64,000 nucleotides of DNA from Eriocheir sinensis (Eukaryota; Arthropoda; Malacostraca; Decapoda; Varunidae): NCBI RefSeq assembly GCF_024679095.1, contig NW_026110814.1, positions 1 through 64,000 on the forward strand, given 5' to 3'. The notes under the pieces are model-generated. The model was not told where the DNA came from. It searched no databases and saw nothing but the letters and a program-made list of their open reading frames with translations. Shown piece by piece: positions 22,275 through 33,741 of this stretch. Position 1 is the first letter of the stretch. Each line of letters starts with the position of its first letter. The translations under genes were made by a program, and so were the position numbers.

Positions 22275-23192
22275 TTAGCGAACTACATCAAATACGAAAA
22301 CCAAGACACGTAAAGGTGTATAAAACCAACCAACGCACGCACGCACACACGCACATACGCACGCACACACACAGGATGTGACGTAGCCACTGTTAAATAC
22401 CATGCACCACTGGAGGAAACGAAGGAGTGGGCGGGGCATGGGAACAAACGTGTTTGCTACATGTGTATATCTCCCGCAGTTATTTAAAACAAGCGTTAGT
22501 GTGTGATGTGTCATTGACGGTGCAGGTCTGTGAGGTGGGAAGAAAGCAGCTGGTGGACCAGGTGGTGGTGGGGTTGACGAGGGAATATAGGCAGAAGGGT
22601 GGTTGTGATGCGGCTGGCGATATCTCATGTAGGGTTCGTGACGTTGTTCGTATTCGTACACATCCTCGTCACCGTAGAATTCTTCTCCTTCATAAGGGGC
22701 ATGATGACCACCAACACGGTAAGAAGTGTTTGGGATAGCTTCTGTTGACCTGTAATGTGAATAACGATTATTACTGGATCCAGAGTCGTATCCACCCTCA
22801 TAGTGATAAGGCTGACGGTTGACAGGAAGTGGAGAGAAGTGGTGGTGTTGTCGTTGATGATGATGTTGTGGTGGTCGATTACGAGGGCGGTGGTTGTTGA
22901 TGGTGGTGATGATTTGGTTGTTCTCAGAGGACCCAGCTATGTCTTTTTTGCAAGTACTGCTGCCTACGTCACTGCTGTCGTCGTATCTGCTACCACCACC
23001 GTTGTTAACCGTTTGACGTATGTCACCAATCTTTTTTTCTTGGACAGGGGCAGCCGATGTCGCTGTTTGATGTTCAAGATCTGATCTTTTAAATTTTGAA
23101 ACTATTTTCTCGTCAATAGGTCTTTTTCGTTTCTTGTCAACAAAAGGTATTAATGTAGTTGCGTCATCGACGACAGTAGTTGTTGAAAACAT
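22275..23192 (-). CDS. His/Pro-rich nuclear-type protein, copy 2
   Basis: 305 codons from ATG 23192. Nearly identical to 10619-11240 but keeps the 12 bases and the single A that copy 1 lacks, so it reads through the Pro-rich part. After about 22545 the two copies differ: copy 1 goes on to a splice donor, whereas here a different 3' sequence with an ACGC microsatellite near 22330-22370 follows, so the C-terminus is probably artificial. NLS-like KKRKRP near the start. Promoter elements are intact upstream. Confidence 0.55.
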   Translation of the reverse strand: MFSTTTVVDDATTLIPFVDKKRKRPIDEKIVSKFKRSDLEHQTATSAAPVQEKKIGDIRQTVNNGGGSRYDDSSDVGSSTCKKDIAGSSENNQIITTINNHRPRNRPPQHHHQRQHHHFSPLPVNRQPYHYEGGYDSGSSNNRYSHYRSTEAIPNTSYRVGGHHAPYEGEEFYGDEDVYEYEQRHEPYMRYRQPHHNHPSAYIPSSTPPPPGPPAAFFPPHRPAPSMTHHTLTLVLNNCGRYTHVANTFVPMPRPLLRFLQWCMVFNSGYVTSCVCACVCACVRACVGWFYTPLRVLVFVFDVVR

Positions 23193-23256
23193 GATAGTGT
23201 TTCAGATTGAAAGTTTAACTGAATTAAGTTGTGTCTAGCTTTCTACACCGAACAAT

Positions 23257-23286
23257 GACTGACGCCGTCCGTGCTTCCCATTTATA
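23257..23286 (-). promoter_or_regulatory. TATA box plus Inr, inverted copy
   Basis: Reverse-strand TATAAA at 23286-23281 and TCAGTC at 23262-23257, the same arrangement as at 10525-10554. Confidence 0.75.
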
Positions 23287-23589
23287 CCAGGTGTTGTGTA
23301 TACAAGGAGGAGGGAGGGGGGGGGTGTACAAGTGATGTGTCATGTATCATGTGGGCGGAGTAAATGAAAAAAATATCCAGAACTAACAACACGAATTAAG
23401 CGAGGCAGAGGGCGGGGTTGGGCGTGGATAACGGATAGGGGCGGAGCAACGTCAGTGAAGAGAGATGGACGGCACAAGCGAGTAGAATTGGTGCCCGTTA
23501 AGACTGAAAATATACATTCACATCATGAAAACAAACACTACATTCACACTAAGCAATTTTTTTCTCTTATAGTTGAGAATGTACGAGAG

Positions 23590-24310
23590 CGGGACGCTGA
23601 ATGCTGGGTTGAGAGCGGAAGGGTGAATGTGTTTTAGACTCGCCACTAGCCCGATTCTGAGGCGAGCGGGACGCTGAATGCTGGGTTGAGAGCGGAAGGG
23701 TGAATGTGTGTTTTAGACTCGCCAGTAGCCCGATTCTGAGGCGAGCGGGACGCTGAATACTGGGTTGAGAGCGAAAGAGTGAATGTGTTTTAGACTGGCC
23801 AGTAGCCCAATTCTGAGGCGAGCGGGACGCTGAATGCTGGGTTGAGAGCGGAAGGGTGAATGTGTGTTTTAGACTCGCCAGTAGCCCGATTCTGAGGCGA
23901 GCGGGACGCTGAATGCTCAGTTAAGAGCGGAATGGAGAATATGTGTTTTAGACTCGCCAGTAGCCCGATTCTGAGGCGAGCGGGACGCTGAATGCTCAGT
24001 TAAGAGCGGAAGGGTGAATGTGTGTTTTATACTCTCCAGTAGCCCGATTCTGAGGCGAGCGGGACGCTGAATGCTGGGTTGAGAGCGGAAGGGTGAATGT
24101 GTGTTTTAGACTCGCCAGTAGCCCGATTCTGAGGCGAGCGGGACGCTGAATGCTCAGTTGAGAGCGGAAGGGTGAATGTGTGTTTTAGACTCTCCAGTAG
24201 CCCGATTCTGAGGCGAGCGGGACGCTGAATGCTGGGTTGAGAGCGAAAGAGTGAATGTGTGTTTTAGACTGGCCAGTAGCCCGATTCTGAGGCGAGCGGG
24301 ACGCTGAACG
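23590..24310. repeat. 80-bp tandem array (family B), copy 2
   Basis: About nine units, inverted relative to copy 1 and direct relative to 42936-43635. Isolated remnants continue at 24400-24450 and 24925-25085. Unit variants (for example TGCTCAGTTAAGAGCGG versus TGCTGGGTTGAGAGCGG) occur in matching order in the three arrays, so whole arrays were copied. Confidence 0.9.
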
Positions 24311-24464
24311 CTGGGTTGATTTGATTTGATTTGATTAATCTATTACGCCGTGAGCGTCAAACAAGTATACAAAAGTTGTGGTATACAGTAATTATAGAGC
24401 GAAAGAGTGAATGTGTGTTTTAGACTGGCCATTAACCCGAGAGCGGGACACTGACACTATACTA

Positions 24465-24925
24465 ACTAAATTCAGAATCGGAAGCTTTGGAAGACAAAGA
24501 CACACATTCACTTCAATCAAAGGTAGACGACATTCATTCAGTATGAACTAAATTCAGAATCGGAAGCTTCGGAAGACAAAGACACACATTCACCTCATAT
24601 AAGGTTAGACGACATTCAGTACGAACTAAATTCAGAATCGGAAGCTTTGGAAGACAAAGACACACATTCACTTCAAGCAAAGGTAGACGACATTCATTCA
24701 GTACGAACTAAATTCAGAATCGGAAGCTTCGGAAGACAAAGACACACATTCACTTTAATCAAAGGTAGACGACATTCATTCAGTATGAACTAAATTCAGA
24801 ATCGGAAGCTTTGGAAGACAAAGACACACATTCACATTATATAATGTTAGACGACATTCATTCAGTATGAACTAAATTCAGAATCGGAAGCTTCGGAAGA
24901 CAAAGACACATTCACCTCACTACTG
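24465..24925. repeat. Family A array
   Basis: About six 77-80 bp units with CAGAATCGGAAGCTT and GACACACATTCAC, abutting family B remnants. Confidence 0.9.
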
Positions 24926-25499
24926 CCCAGTAGCCCGATTCTGAGGCGAGTTGAAGAGCGAGACGCTAAATGCCATACCATGTGTTTAATCTCGCGCGGT
25001 AAATGCAAGGTTGAGAGCGGAAGGGTGAATATGTGCTTTATTCTCGCAAGTAACCCGATTCTGAGAGCGGGACGACGCTGAATGAGAGCGGAAGGAAGGG
25101 ACTTGCTTGCTGCTTCTTGACAACGCTAACGCGGCAGCGTGCGCTCCGTTTGTTGTTGCTACCACATGCTGGTGGTGACACACATGGCACATGCTGGTGG
25201 TGACACAATAGCATGGCAGCACCTGATTTTCCCCCCGTCCCCCCATGACAAATGAAGATATCTTTCTCTCTTATCATATAGTCTTTTTTTTTTATAATTC
25301 TCAGTATTCAAGCTGCTTAGTTACGACGACGACGTCTTGAAGGTAATAGAAACAATATCACGCAAACTTTCTTCAAACCTTTTTTTTTTATTTCTTATCT
25401 TATACAGAATCGCTTTAAGTAATCCTAGTTAGTGACAATGTGTTCCATTTATTTCGGCAGCAAGACCGCGAACTCAAAATCAAGAATAGTTAATGTGCA

Positions 25500-26150
25500 T
25501 CCTTGACCCTGTACAGATCCGGACCCCACTCTAATTCTGATTCGTCACATGCATATGTCGTGACCCACAAAAAATTATCATATCAAATCAAACCACATCC
25601 AAATTCAGACTCCTATTCCCAAAACTCCGTTTGTTGACATCAATCTTCATTTCATAACGGTTCAGAGTCGTATTACATCAGCACGTACAAATCCGGACCC
25701 CACTCTAACTCTGACTCGTCACATGTATATGTCGTGACCCACGTCCACATCAATCTTCATTTCATAACGGTTCAGAGTCGTAATACATCAGCACGTACAA
25801 ATCCGGACCCCACTCTAACTCTGACTCGTCACATGTATATGTCGTGACCCACGTCCACATCAATCTTCATTTCATAACGGTTCAGAGTCGTAATACATCA
25901 GCACGTACAAATCCGGACCCCACTCTAACTCTGACTCGTCACATGTATATGTCGTGACCCACGTCCAAATTCAGACTCCTTCTCCTCAATAGATTCCATT
26001 TGTTGACAAAACTAACTTATCAGTCTTGATAATCAAATTCAAATATATGCAACCCATATATACCACCCACATCCAAATTCAGATCCCAGTTGAAATTTAC
26101 ACATTTTATACATCTGTCATAATCCCGTCCAAATCCGGACCCAACTTTAC
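25500..26150. repeat. 110-bp tandem repeat with family F core
   Basis: Units begin GCACGTACAAATCCGGACCC at 25681, 25791 and 25901 (period 110) and hold ACATGTATATGTCGTGACCC. Diverged partial units flank them on both sides. No coding sequence. The stretch 25290-25500 before it shows nothing I can assign. Confidence 0.85.
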
Positions 26151-26156
26151 CTACAT

Positions 26157-26500
26157 TTGTGTTGTGTAAGTGTGTGTGTGTGCGGGTGTGTGCGGGGTGG
26201 TGTACGAGAAGAGAGGGGATGGGGGTGGGGTGTTCGGCGGCGTTCGGCGGCGCGTGGCGCGCGCCTCCTCGAAGATGATGAACAAACTGACAGATGCCGC
26301 CTTTTGTTTACCATCCGTTTAAAAGAAGCGTGCAAGCTAATGTTTAATTTAGTAGGTTCCCAACCCGTACCAGATATTATTGTGTGTACATGACCCAATT
26401 ATAGCGTCTGTTGGTCTCTCCCAAAGTTGTGCGTGCGTGATTACAAATATTTAAGCTTACATTACATTCTCGCATATGCATTAGCAAGAGTGCATGCACT
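26157..26500. other. GT/GC-rich low-complexity DNA, no gene seen
   Basis: TGTGTGCGGG-type sequence and a CpG-rich GGCGGCGTTCGGCGGCG patch. Open frames on both strands are composition artefacts. A TCAGTG at 26510 could be an initiator for the next gene but no convincing TATA box accompanies it. Confidence 0.5.
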
Positions 26501-26908
26501 TATTGTTGATCAGTGATTGTGATTATTATTTTTCTTTTTAATTTTTCAGACTTCAAAATGTGTGACGCAGCGAAAATTGTTTCCAGTCTTGGAACCGCAT
26601 TTGCTTCTAAAAAACCGAAGAAGAAACCTCTGCGAAACATACTCGAAAAACAACTGGAGGAATACCAGCAGCAAATCTTATTATCAAGTGCCAAAAATAT
26701 TTCTGTTTTTCAAAAAAAACCCATATGTGACAGAGCCCTGTTCAAATATCTGTTGAATGTCACACCGATTTGCAAAGAGAAAAAAATGCAGAGATGAAGA
26801 AATTGTTGACAAAGGCTATCCATAACAAGGCATACGCTGATACACCCAATGATCGCCTCTACTCCATGGGAGAATGCTACTACACATTGCTGAATTGCAC
26901 AGACATGC

Positions 26909-27021
26909 GTAAGTTTTTTAACATTTTTTTTTTGTTATTGATATGATTTTTTTTTTTATTTAGCTTGTTGATTTTTTTTTAAGATTTTAATTTTCTTAAC
27001 CATTTTTTTTTTTCATTTCAG
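26909..27021 (+). other. Candidate spliceosomal intron (113 nt)
   Basis: GTAAGT donor at 26909-26914, T-rich body, and polypyrimidine tract with TTTCAG ending at 27021. Reading phase is preserved across it, and both flanking exons are open in the joined phase. Confidence 0.75.
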
Positions 27022-29999
27022 TCGATGCAGGTTCCAAAGAAGGTCTTAAAACATCCATGAAATCAGCACTGAATATAGAATGGCAAAAATGCAAGTCCGC
27101 AACTGTCAACCAAGGTGATAGTATCATGAACTTCTGTCATAATGTGAATAACTTACTTAAAAGTTTTGATTTGCAAAATTGTGATTTTCGAAATCTGATC
27201 CTGAATACGTTCATACGCGAAGATTTCATCCCAGTTCACCGGTTTAATCAGACGATTTGTGAGATGACCTTTGAAACTCTGAAGTCTATTAATATCGATT
27301 TACAATTTTGTCAACTGCACGACATCCCAGACAACGTAAAGAACAAACGCCAAATGGCAGACATCGAAAGATCGAACACCTGCAGCAAATGTCAAATGTC
27401 ATTGAGTGTTATCCGCGCCAAGGAGTGGCTGACCCGAAACATGGACGTCCCCAATCCTAAATTACGATCGCTCTTCATCCAACATGCCTTTACTGAAAAT
27501 TGGAACCTAAATCAAGAGACTATCCATGCGGCTATGCAGAAAGGAGTCAATGTTGTCATTCAAGAAGTTTTTTGTTCCATCATCAATTTCATGAAATACA
27601 TGTCCATGATAAGCGAGTCTTCCTCCATGCTCCTGAAAAAGCCATGTCAGACAGTAAGAGGGAAAAAACAACAACAATTATTCTCCAAAGTGTTACATGA
27701 AGCGTTGTTACACTCGTACAATCTGGACATGCCCGTCAATGATTCAAAACCACCCCAAAGAAAGATCGAAGTAGTGGAAATATCAATTCCAGTACAGACC
27801 ACTTCTAGAAAACGCTCCAAATTTTCGATGTCAGAAATTCGGTCCTCCCCTATGGTGATCACAGTACCTGCCAAAAATTTGATATCTAAAGATGGAGCAA
27901 CAGCCTTAGGTGAAACACTTCGCAAGCAATTCGAAGATACTCACGGATCAAACACATTCACCAAAAAGGGTGACCGAAAGAGTAACACCTATCCCAACTT
28001 CACCAAAATGTATGAGAACACAGACGCCCAGTTGAACGCGCTACGGCACGCGATCATAGCCCAATATCGTTCATGGATGTCGGTAACATCTACTCCCCTT
28101 GCGAATCACCTGTATGGTTCCATCATGTCAGTGGATCAGCTCTTCATCAATCATCAGTTTGATAAAGATATCATTGATGTCGACTCGAAAACCATGACCG
28201 GTGGTATAATCACCAAGGCGCTGGATGACAGTGGTAAAACCCAGTCCAACCTGTTTACCAATGCTACACCTTTTGAAATGTTTGTCCTGAACACCATCAT
28301 GAACAACATAATACTAGTGGTTCCCTCATGTTTACTACGCATTGCTGTGAAAAACAAGTGCGCTGAAGCGACTCAACCATCACATGAGGTAGTGAGTAGC
28401 AACAACAAGAAAAACATATTGGGCAAGCACGAAACAGCGTTAAAAGATCTCAACAAAGAAATCTCCCTTGCTTTCTCTTTATTACAAGAAATGACAGGAT
28501 AGTTTTGGAACAACGTCTTTACGTTTCTCAACAGTCACTTCACCCACAACGATTACAAGATCAAGTTGCATCATCTCAACCAAATGATCAGAAATGTAAA
28601 CCATAAACTACATCTAGACGACTTCGTTCTCATGGGTATCGACATCACCTATTTGCTCTCCCGATTCATTTACATTCACCTGTGCATCAGTAACATGGTG
28701 ACATCACACCATGAACCTGCACTTCCCTACATCTGCTACGAACAAATGTATGTGTTCGTGCGCGAAATCGGTCTCGATAGGAGTGAGTTTCTGCAAGAGT
28801 TCTTCTTGCTGAACAAGGACGATGCCGCAGAACGGTGCTTAGAAATCTACCGTCTCGGATTTTTGTCGCCTTCTCGTGAGCTTCCACCCATCTTTGAATT
28901 AGATGTCAACAAACACCTCTACGGAGTCGATGCAAGCCAAATGACTATCAACAGCATTCCAAAAAACGTTGTCAAATCTGAACGCAGAAAAAAGAAGAAA
29001 ACACCCGCTGATGTTCATGATAACACTAGTGATGATAATGATGATAAAAACAAGGATGTTCCTACAGTGATTAAAGTAGTCACACGTCCCGAAAAACCCA
29101 TTCTGTGTGTACTGAATGATGATGATGATGTCTTTGATAAAGACATAGTAATCGGAACGATCGAATCCCAATCACAGCATGACAGGAGTTACAATTCTTC
29201 AGATGATGATGATCTGCCTATCAGAAGGATTCAAGATTCAGATCTGCGTGAATTGATCAAACCCAAAATTTCATGGCGTAAATTCATAGAAAGATCCAAT
29301 TCCGAAAAACGAAGTTGCAGCGATTCTTCTTCATCAAAGAGTAAGAGGATCAAAAAAGATTTGAGTGTAAGTCGTCACCGCTCAACTCACAGAGGTTCTA
29401 GTGTTAAAAAGGAGCGGTGTGCACATCCCAGTACAGCAGTGACGACGTCCAGAGATTCTGGTGAAAAAAAGGAGCGTGTGCATCCCAGTTCAGCAGCAAC
29501 AGAGGCGACGACATCCAGGGGTTCTGGTGAAAAACAGGAGCATGTGCATCCCACTTCAGCAGCAGAGGAGGAGGCGAAGACGTCTACATTGCAATCTGAA
29601 GCATCTACATCCAGTACACCAACGCAGCAAGAGTCAGAATTTTTGAAAAATAAAGCCAAAGAATACGTCATGATGCGAGAAGCAATGATGGCGACGACGG
29701 TACCCTCCTCCGTTGATATGAGTGCACAGACATCTGAAATAAAAAAAACACACAAGAAAAGAATCATTAAAGAGATGATGATGATGACAACAGACCAAAA
29801 AGAAGAGTACATCAACACCACTAAGAAAACTCGAGAAGAGGACGATTACCTACCGGACCTCAATAAAATAATATTTAAACCAACTGAAGAAGATCACACT
29901 CGAAAATACAAGAAGAAAAAGAAAAAAGATAGAGACCGAGAAAACGGAGAGAGTGTCAAGGGAGAAAAAAAAAGACGAAAAGAAGTAAATGGATATCAA

Positions 30000-30985
30000 C
30001 GAGAGCGATCCCAGTCACAAGAGCGAGAGCAACGAAAGCGACCCAAGTCACAAGAGCGAGAGCAACGAGAGCGACCCAAGTCACAAGAGCGAGAGCAACG
30101 AGAGCGACCCAAGTCACAAGAGCGAGAGCAACGAGAGCGACCCAAGTCACAAGAGCAAGAGCAACGAAAGCGACCCAAGTCACAAGAGCGAGAGCAACGA
30201 AAGCGACCCAAGTCACAAGAGCAACGAGAGCGACCCAAGTCACAAGAGCGAGAGCAACGAAAGCGACCCAAGTCACAAGAGCAACGAGAGCGACCCAAGT
30301 CACAAGAGCAACGAGAGCGACCCAAGTCACAAGAGCGAGAGCAACGAAAGCGACCCAAGTCACAAGAGCAACGAGAGCGACCCAAGTCACAAGAGCGAGA
30401 GCAACGAAAGCGACCCAAGTCACAAGAGCAACGAGAGCGACCCAAGTCACAAGAGCAACGAGAGCGACCCAAGTCACAAGAGCAACGAGAGCGACCCAAG
30501 TCACAAGAGCGAGAGCAACGAGAGCGACCCAAGTCACAAGAGCAACGAGAGCGACCCAAGTCACAAGAGCGAGAGCAACGAAAGCGACCCAAGTCACAAG
30601 AGCGAGAGCAACGAAAGCGACCCAAGTCACAAGAGCGAGAGCAACGAAAGCGACCCAAGTCACAAGAGCAACGAGAGCGACCCAAGTCACAAGAGCGAGA
30701 GCAACGAGAGCGACCCAAGTCACAAGAGCGAGAGCAACGAGAGCGACCCAAGTCACAAGAGCGAGAGCAACGAGAGCGACCCAAGTCACAAGAGCGAGAG
30801 CAACGAGAGCGACCCAAGTCACAAGAGCGAGAGCAACGAGAGCGACCCAAGTCACAAGAGCGAGAGCAACGAGAGCGACCCAAGTCACAAGAGCGAGAGC
30901 AACGAGAGCGACCCAAGTCACAAGAGCGAGAGCAACGAGAGCGACCCAAGTCACAAAAGCGAGAGCAACGAGAGCGAAAGCTACG
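30000..30985 (+). repeat. 33/27-bp coding tandem array
   Basis: About 30 units of 33 bp (SQEREQRERPK type) or 27 bp lacking one dipeptide. All lengths are multiples of three. The array is open in five of six frames, giving shadow ORFs on both strands. Confidence 0.9.
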
Positions 30986-31269
30986 AGAGCGATCATCATC
31001 GACACAAGAGCCAAGCACAACAAGAGAGACAAAAAAGACAAAAGTTAGAGCGACAAAAGTTAGAGGAACAAGAGCAACAAAAGTTAGAGGAACAAGCACA
31101 ACAAGAGAGACAAAAGAGACAAGAGTTAGAGCGTCAAAAGTTAGAGGAACAAGCACAACAAGAGAGACAAAAGATACAAGAGTTAGAGCGTCAAAAATTA
31201 AAGGAACAAGAGCGTCAAAAGTTAGAGGAACAAGAGCGTCAAAAGTTAGAGGAACAAGCACAACAACAA

Positions 31270-31700
31270 AAAAAGTTAGAGGAACTAGAGCAACAAAAGA
31301 AACGAGATGAACTAGAGCAACAAAAGAAACGAGATGAACTAGAGCAACAAAAGAAACGAGATGAACTAGAGCAACAAAAGAAACGAGATGAACTAGAGCA
31401 ACAAAAAAAAAGTTAGATGAACTAGAGCAACAAAAGAAACGAGATGAACTAGAGCAACAAAAGAAACGAGATGAACTAGAGCAACAAAAGAAACGAGATG
31501 AACTAGAGCAACAAAAGAAACGAGATGAACTAGAGCAACAAAAGAAACGAGATGAACTAGAGCAACAAAAGAGACGAGAGTTAGAGCAACAAAAGAAACA
31601 AGATGAACTAGAGCAACAAAATAAACAAGATGAACTAGAGCAACAAAAGAGACGAGATGAACTAGAGCAACAAAAGAGACGAGAGCAGCAAAAGAGACAA
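31270..31700 (+). repeat. 27-bp Gln/Lys/Glu coding repeat
   Basis: Repeats of GATGAACTAGAGCAACAAAA, encoding a DELEQQKKR unit with coiled-coil character. An A9 tract in one unit shifts the frame. Confidence 0.85.
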
Positions 31701-32014
31701 GATGAAGAAGAACGCCAAAATGAACAACGAAAAGAGCAAGAACAAGCTGTTAAAAATCTACAGTTAATAAACAGCCAACACAATGATTTTGAAACTATTG
31801 AAACACCACCACAACCACATTTCTTCAAAAGATCATCATTACAGCAGAATGAAATATATTCTGTTTGTTTCAACACACCGGGACCGGGTACTCCAATTGG
31901 CATCATACCCAGACAGTCATCACCCGTTTACGACGCTTACGATTGTGAATTGAACACACCTATGCCAGTCGAGAATCATACTCCAAAACTATCTCATTCA
32001 GAAATGATGAAGTG

Positions 32015-32968
32015 ATGGAGGAAGAAGACCAACAACTTTTCTCTCATCATTCACTCTCACCCATAGCAGCGTCTGTTGTTCCACCCTCATCGACATATAA
32101 TACTAAACCTAACATCGACCCATTAGCGGCAGCGCAAGAATTAATATTCGGTTCACCGAACACAGCAGTGGCGCAAAACTTTATTGTAGATTCACCGAAC
32201 ACAAATGACAACAACATCATTCACCAGCAGCCATCGCCTTCCTCTGCAGCATCCAGCAGCGGCGGCGTTGGCGGAAATTGTAGTGGTTGTAGTACGTCTC
32301 AACCCATCCAATCCGTGCAGGTTTCTCCTTACAATTCATCAGATGCCTCTTCATCATCTTACACTAGATTTAGTGGTGGTGGATCATCCCCTTCTTACAC
32401 ACAATTGACCAATATGTCAAACCAGGTTTATTATATTCCATTTCAACAACAAATAGGATTTATTCATCAACAATCTGTTTCTTCTCATCCTCCTCCTCTT
32501 CAACAAAACTCACCCCGTTCTTATTCAACTTTCAATAATACACAACAGCAGTCTCATTCCCCTTTTATTGCTATTGCTCATCAACAACAGTCCCATTCAC
32601 CTTTTTCTACTACTGCTGCTGCTCAACAACAACAATCTCATTCACCTTTCAACACTCAACAACAATCACCTTATACCCAACCATCTCCTCCTTACACACA
32701 CACACCCCCAACCATACTGATGCAGCAGCAGATGTCTCCTCCTACCCACAACAACATGAACATGACACACTCCCACCACTTCCCTACTGCCACCACTACT
32801 GCTGCTGCGTCATCAACGACGTCCCCACCGGTGATGCTGATTGCTACTGAACCACCCCCACCCTCATTCGCACCACCTTACCCTACTGAACCTTACATAC
32901 AACAGCAGCAGCAGCAGCACAATGAGCAAGTGTCTGAGATTGATATGTTAATAAAAAAATTCTTGTAA
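32015..32968 (+). CDS. Gln/Pro/Ser-rich disordered protein, 317 aa
   Basis: Starts at ATG 32015, overlapping the preceding TGA as TGATG, and ends at 32966-32968. Almost entirely low complexity: poly-Gln runs, QQSHSPF repeats, Gly/Ser and Pro/Thr/His tracts. Only the last residues (VSEIDMLIKKFL) look like a short amphipathic helix or peptide motif. This composition fits an activation-domain-like or phase-separating protein rather than an enzyme. The start/stop overlap suggests translational coupling with the large gene upstream. Intact frame. Confidence 0.6.
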   Translation: MEEEDQQLFSHHSLSPIAASVVPPSSTYNTKPNIDPLAAAQELIFGSPNTAVAQNFIVDSPNTNDNNIIHQQPSPSSAASSSGGVGGNCSGCSTSQPIQSVQVSPYNSSDASSSSYTRFSGGGSSPSYTQLTNMSNQVYYIPFQQQIGFIHQQSVSSHPPPLQQNSPRSYSTFNNTQQQSHSPFIAIAHQQQSHSPFSTTAAAQQQQSHSPFNTQQQSPYTQPSPPYTHTPPTILMQQQMSPPTHNNMNMTHSHHFPTATTTAAASSTTSPPVMLIATEPPPPSFAPPYPTEPYIQQQQQQHNEQVSEIDMLIKKFL

Positions 32969-32984
32969 ACCCAATATCATATAT

Positions 32985-33190
32985 TTTGCATCCATGTACA
33001 TCAATAACCTATGTCTGCCAAAGACATTTCAATATGTACAAATTATCCATGTATATCAATAACCTAAGTCTGCCAAAGGCATTTCAATATGTACAAATTA
33101 TAATCAAAAGGACCTTTGTATCTATGTATATCAATAACCTAAGTCTGCCAAAGGCATTTCAATATGTACAAATTATAATCAAAAGGACCA
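32985..33190. repeat. About 75-bp tandem repeat, three copies
   Basis: Units contain CATGTATATCAATAACCTAA and GCATTTCAATATGTACAAAT. Confidence 0.9.
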
Positions 33191-33288
33191 AGTCTATTTT
33201 TGACACATATCAAAAGGTCCTTCATTTGTCTTAGGTTTAAGCAATGTACAACTATGTTATTAGATAAGAGAGAGAAAGAGTGAGTTTG

Positions 33289-33690
33289 ATGATGAGCTTC
33301 CAGTTTACCTTGCTTAGGTGGACATGTTTTCTGTTAGAAAACATGAGTACAAATATAACCACCGAATTTTTAGGTTTTAGATTTATTAAGATGAAGATAC
33401 CTAATAAAATGGGCATTTACTACTTTCCACCTTGGATGAAACTCATCAAGAGTGTACAAAGTGAACCCCCATCCCTATTTTATAGAATAATAAAATCATT
33501 TTGTATATATACCCAATATTCCTTCCTTTTATATTATCCTTGTATCCCGTTATCACAATTACATCCAAATAAAACTTCATTTATTCCGTTCTTACCTAAC
33601 ACAGGAAGTACCCTATTGGATGGAAATATGTCACAATGGAACACATTCGAAGAAATGATAAAACTTTTATTAATGAAACTAAAAATATGA
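33289..33690 (+). CDS. Hypothetical protein, 133 aa
   Basis: ATG 33289 (a second ATG follows at once). Hydrophobic and aromatic-rich with FIKMKIPNKMGIYYFPPW in the middle. It has no clear transmembrane helix, signal peptide or motif. It ends about 50 bases before the junction at which copy 2 of the 17838-19395 gene begins. The composition suggests real coding but support is limited. Confidence 0.35.
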   Translation: MMSFQFTLLRWTCFLLENMSTNITTEFLGFRFIKMKIPNKMGIYYFPPWMKLIKSVQSEPPSLFYRIIKSFCIYTQYSFLLYYPCIPLSQLHPNKTSFIPFLPNTGSTLLDGNMSQWNTFEEMIKLLLMKLKI

Positions 33691-33741
33691 TTTCTAGTGC
33701 TGACAGAAAAAATATAATTTTAAGGAGGCAGGTAAATTAAC

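Larger units (their letters stand above)
26558..32014 (+). pseudogene. Very large spliced gene with SR-like repeat domain, broken
   Basis: ATG 26558 begins a basic N-terminus (KKPKKK). The frame slips at the A7 tract 26780-26786, then reaches a splice donor at 26909. After the acceptor ending at 27021 a 480-codon frame with a CSKCQMS motif runs to a lone in-frame TAG (28500-28502), beyond which the same frame continues. From 28980 it is disordered: Lys/Asp/Ser-rich, then an Arg/Glu/Ser/Pro repeat (30000-30985) recalling SR-type domains, and a Gln/Lys/Glu coiled-coil-like repeat (31040-31720). Frame use switches around 31000 and at the A9 tract 31403-31411. It ends in a TGA overlapping the next ATG. 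Likely a nuclear or virion scaffold protein; family unknown. Confidence 0.6.

Noticed and set aside
22310..22380. Cys/Ala-rich C-terminus of the 22275 frame as a real domain
   Set aside because: It is encoded by an ACGC/ACAC microsatellite beyond the point where the two gene copies diverge.
29956..31906. Long minus-strand ORFs with TWVALVALAL or Cys/Arg/Ser repeats
   Set aside because: They are antisense readings of the 33/27-bp plus-strand coding array, have no independent start or context, and end with the array.
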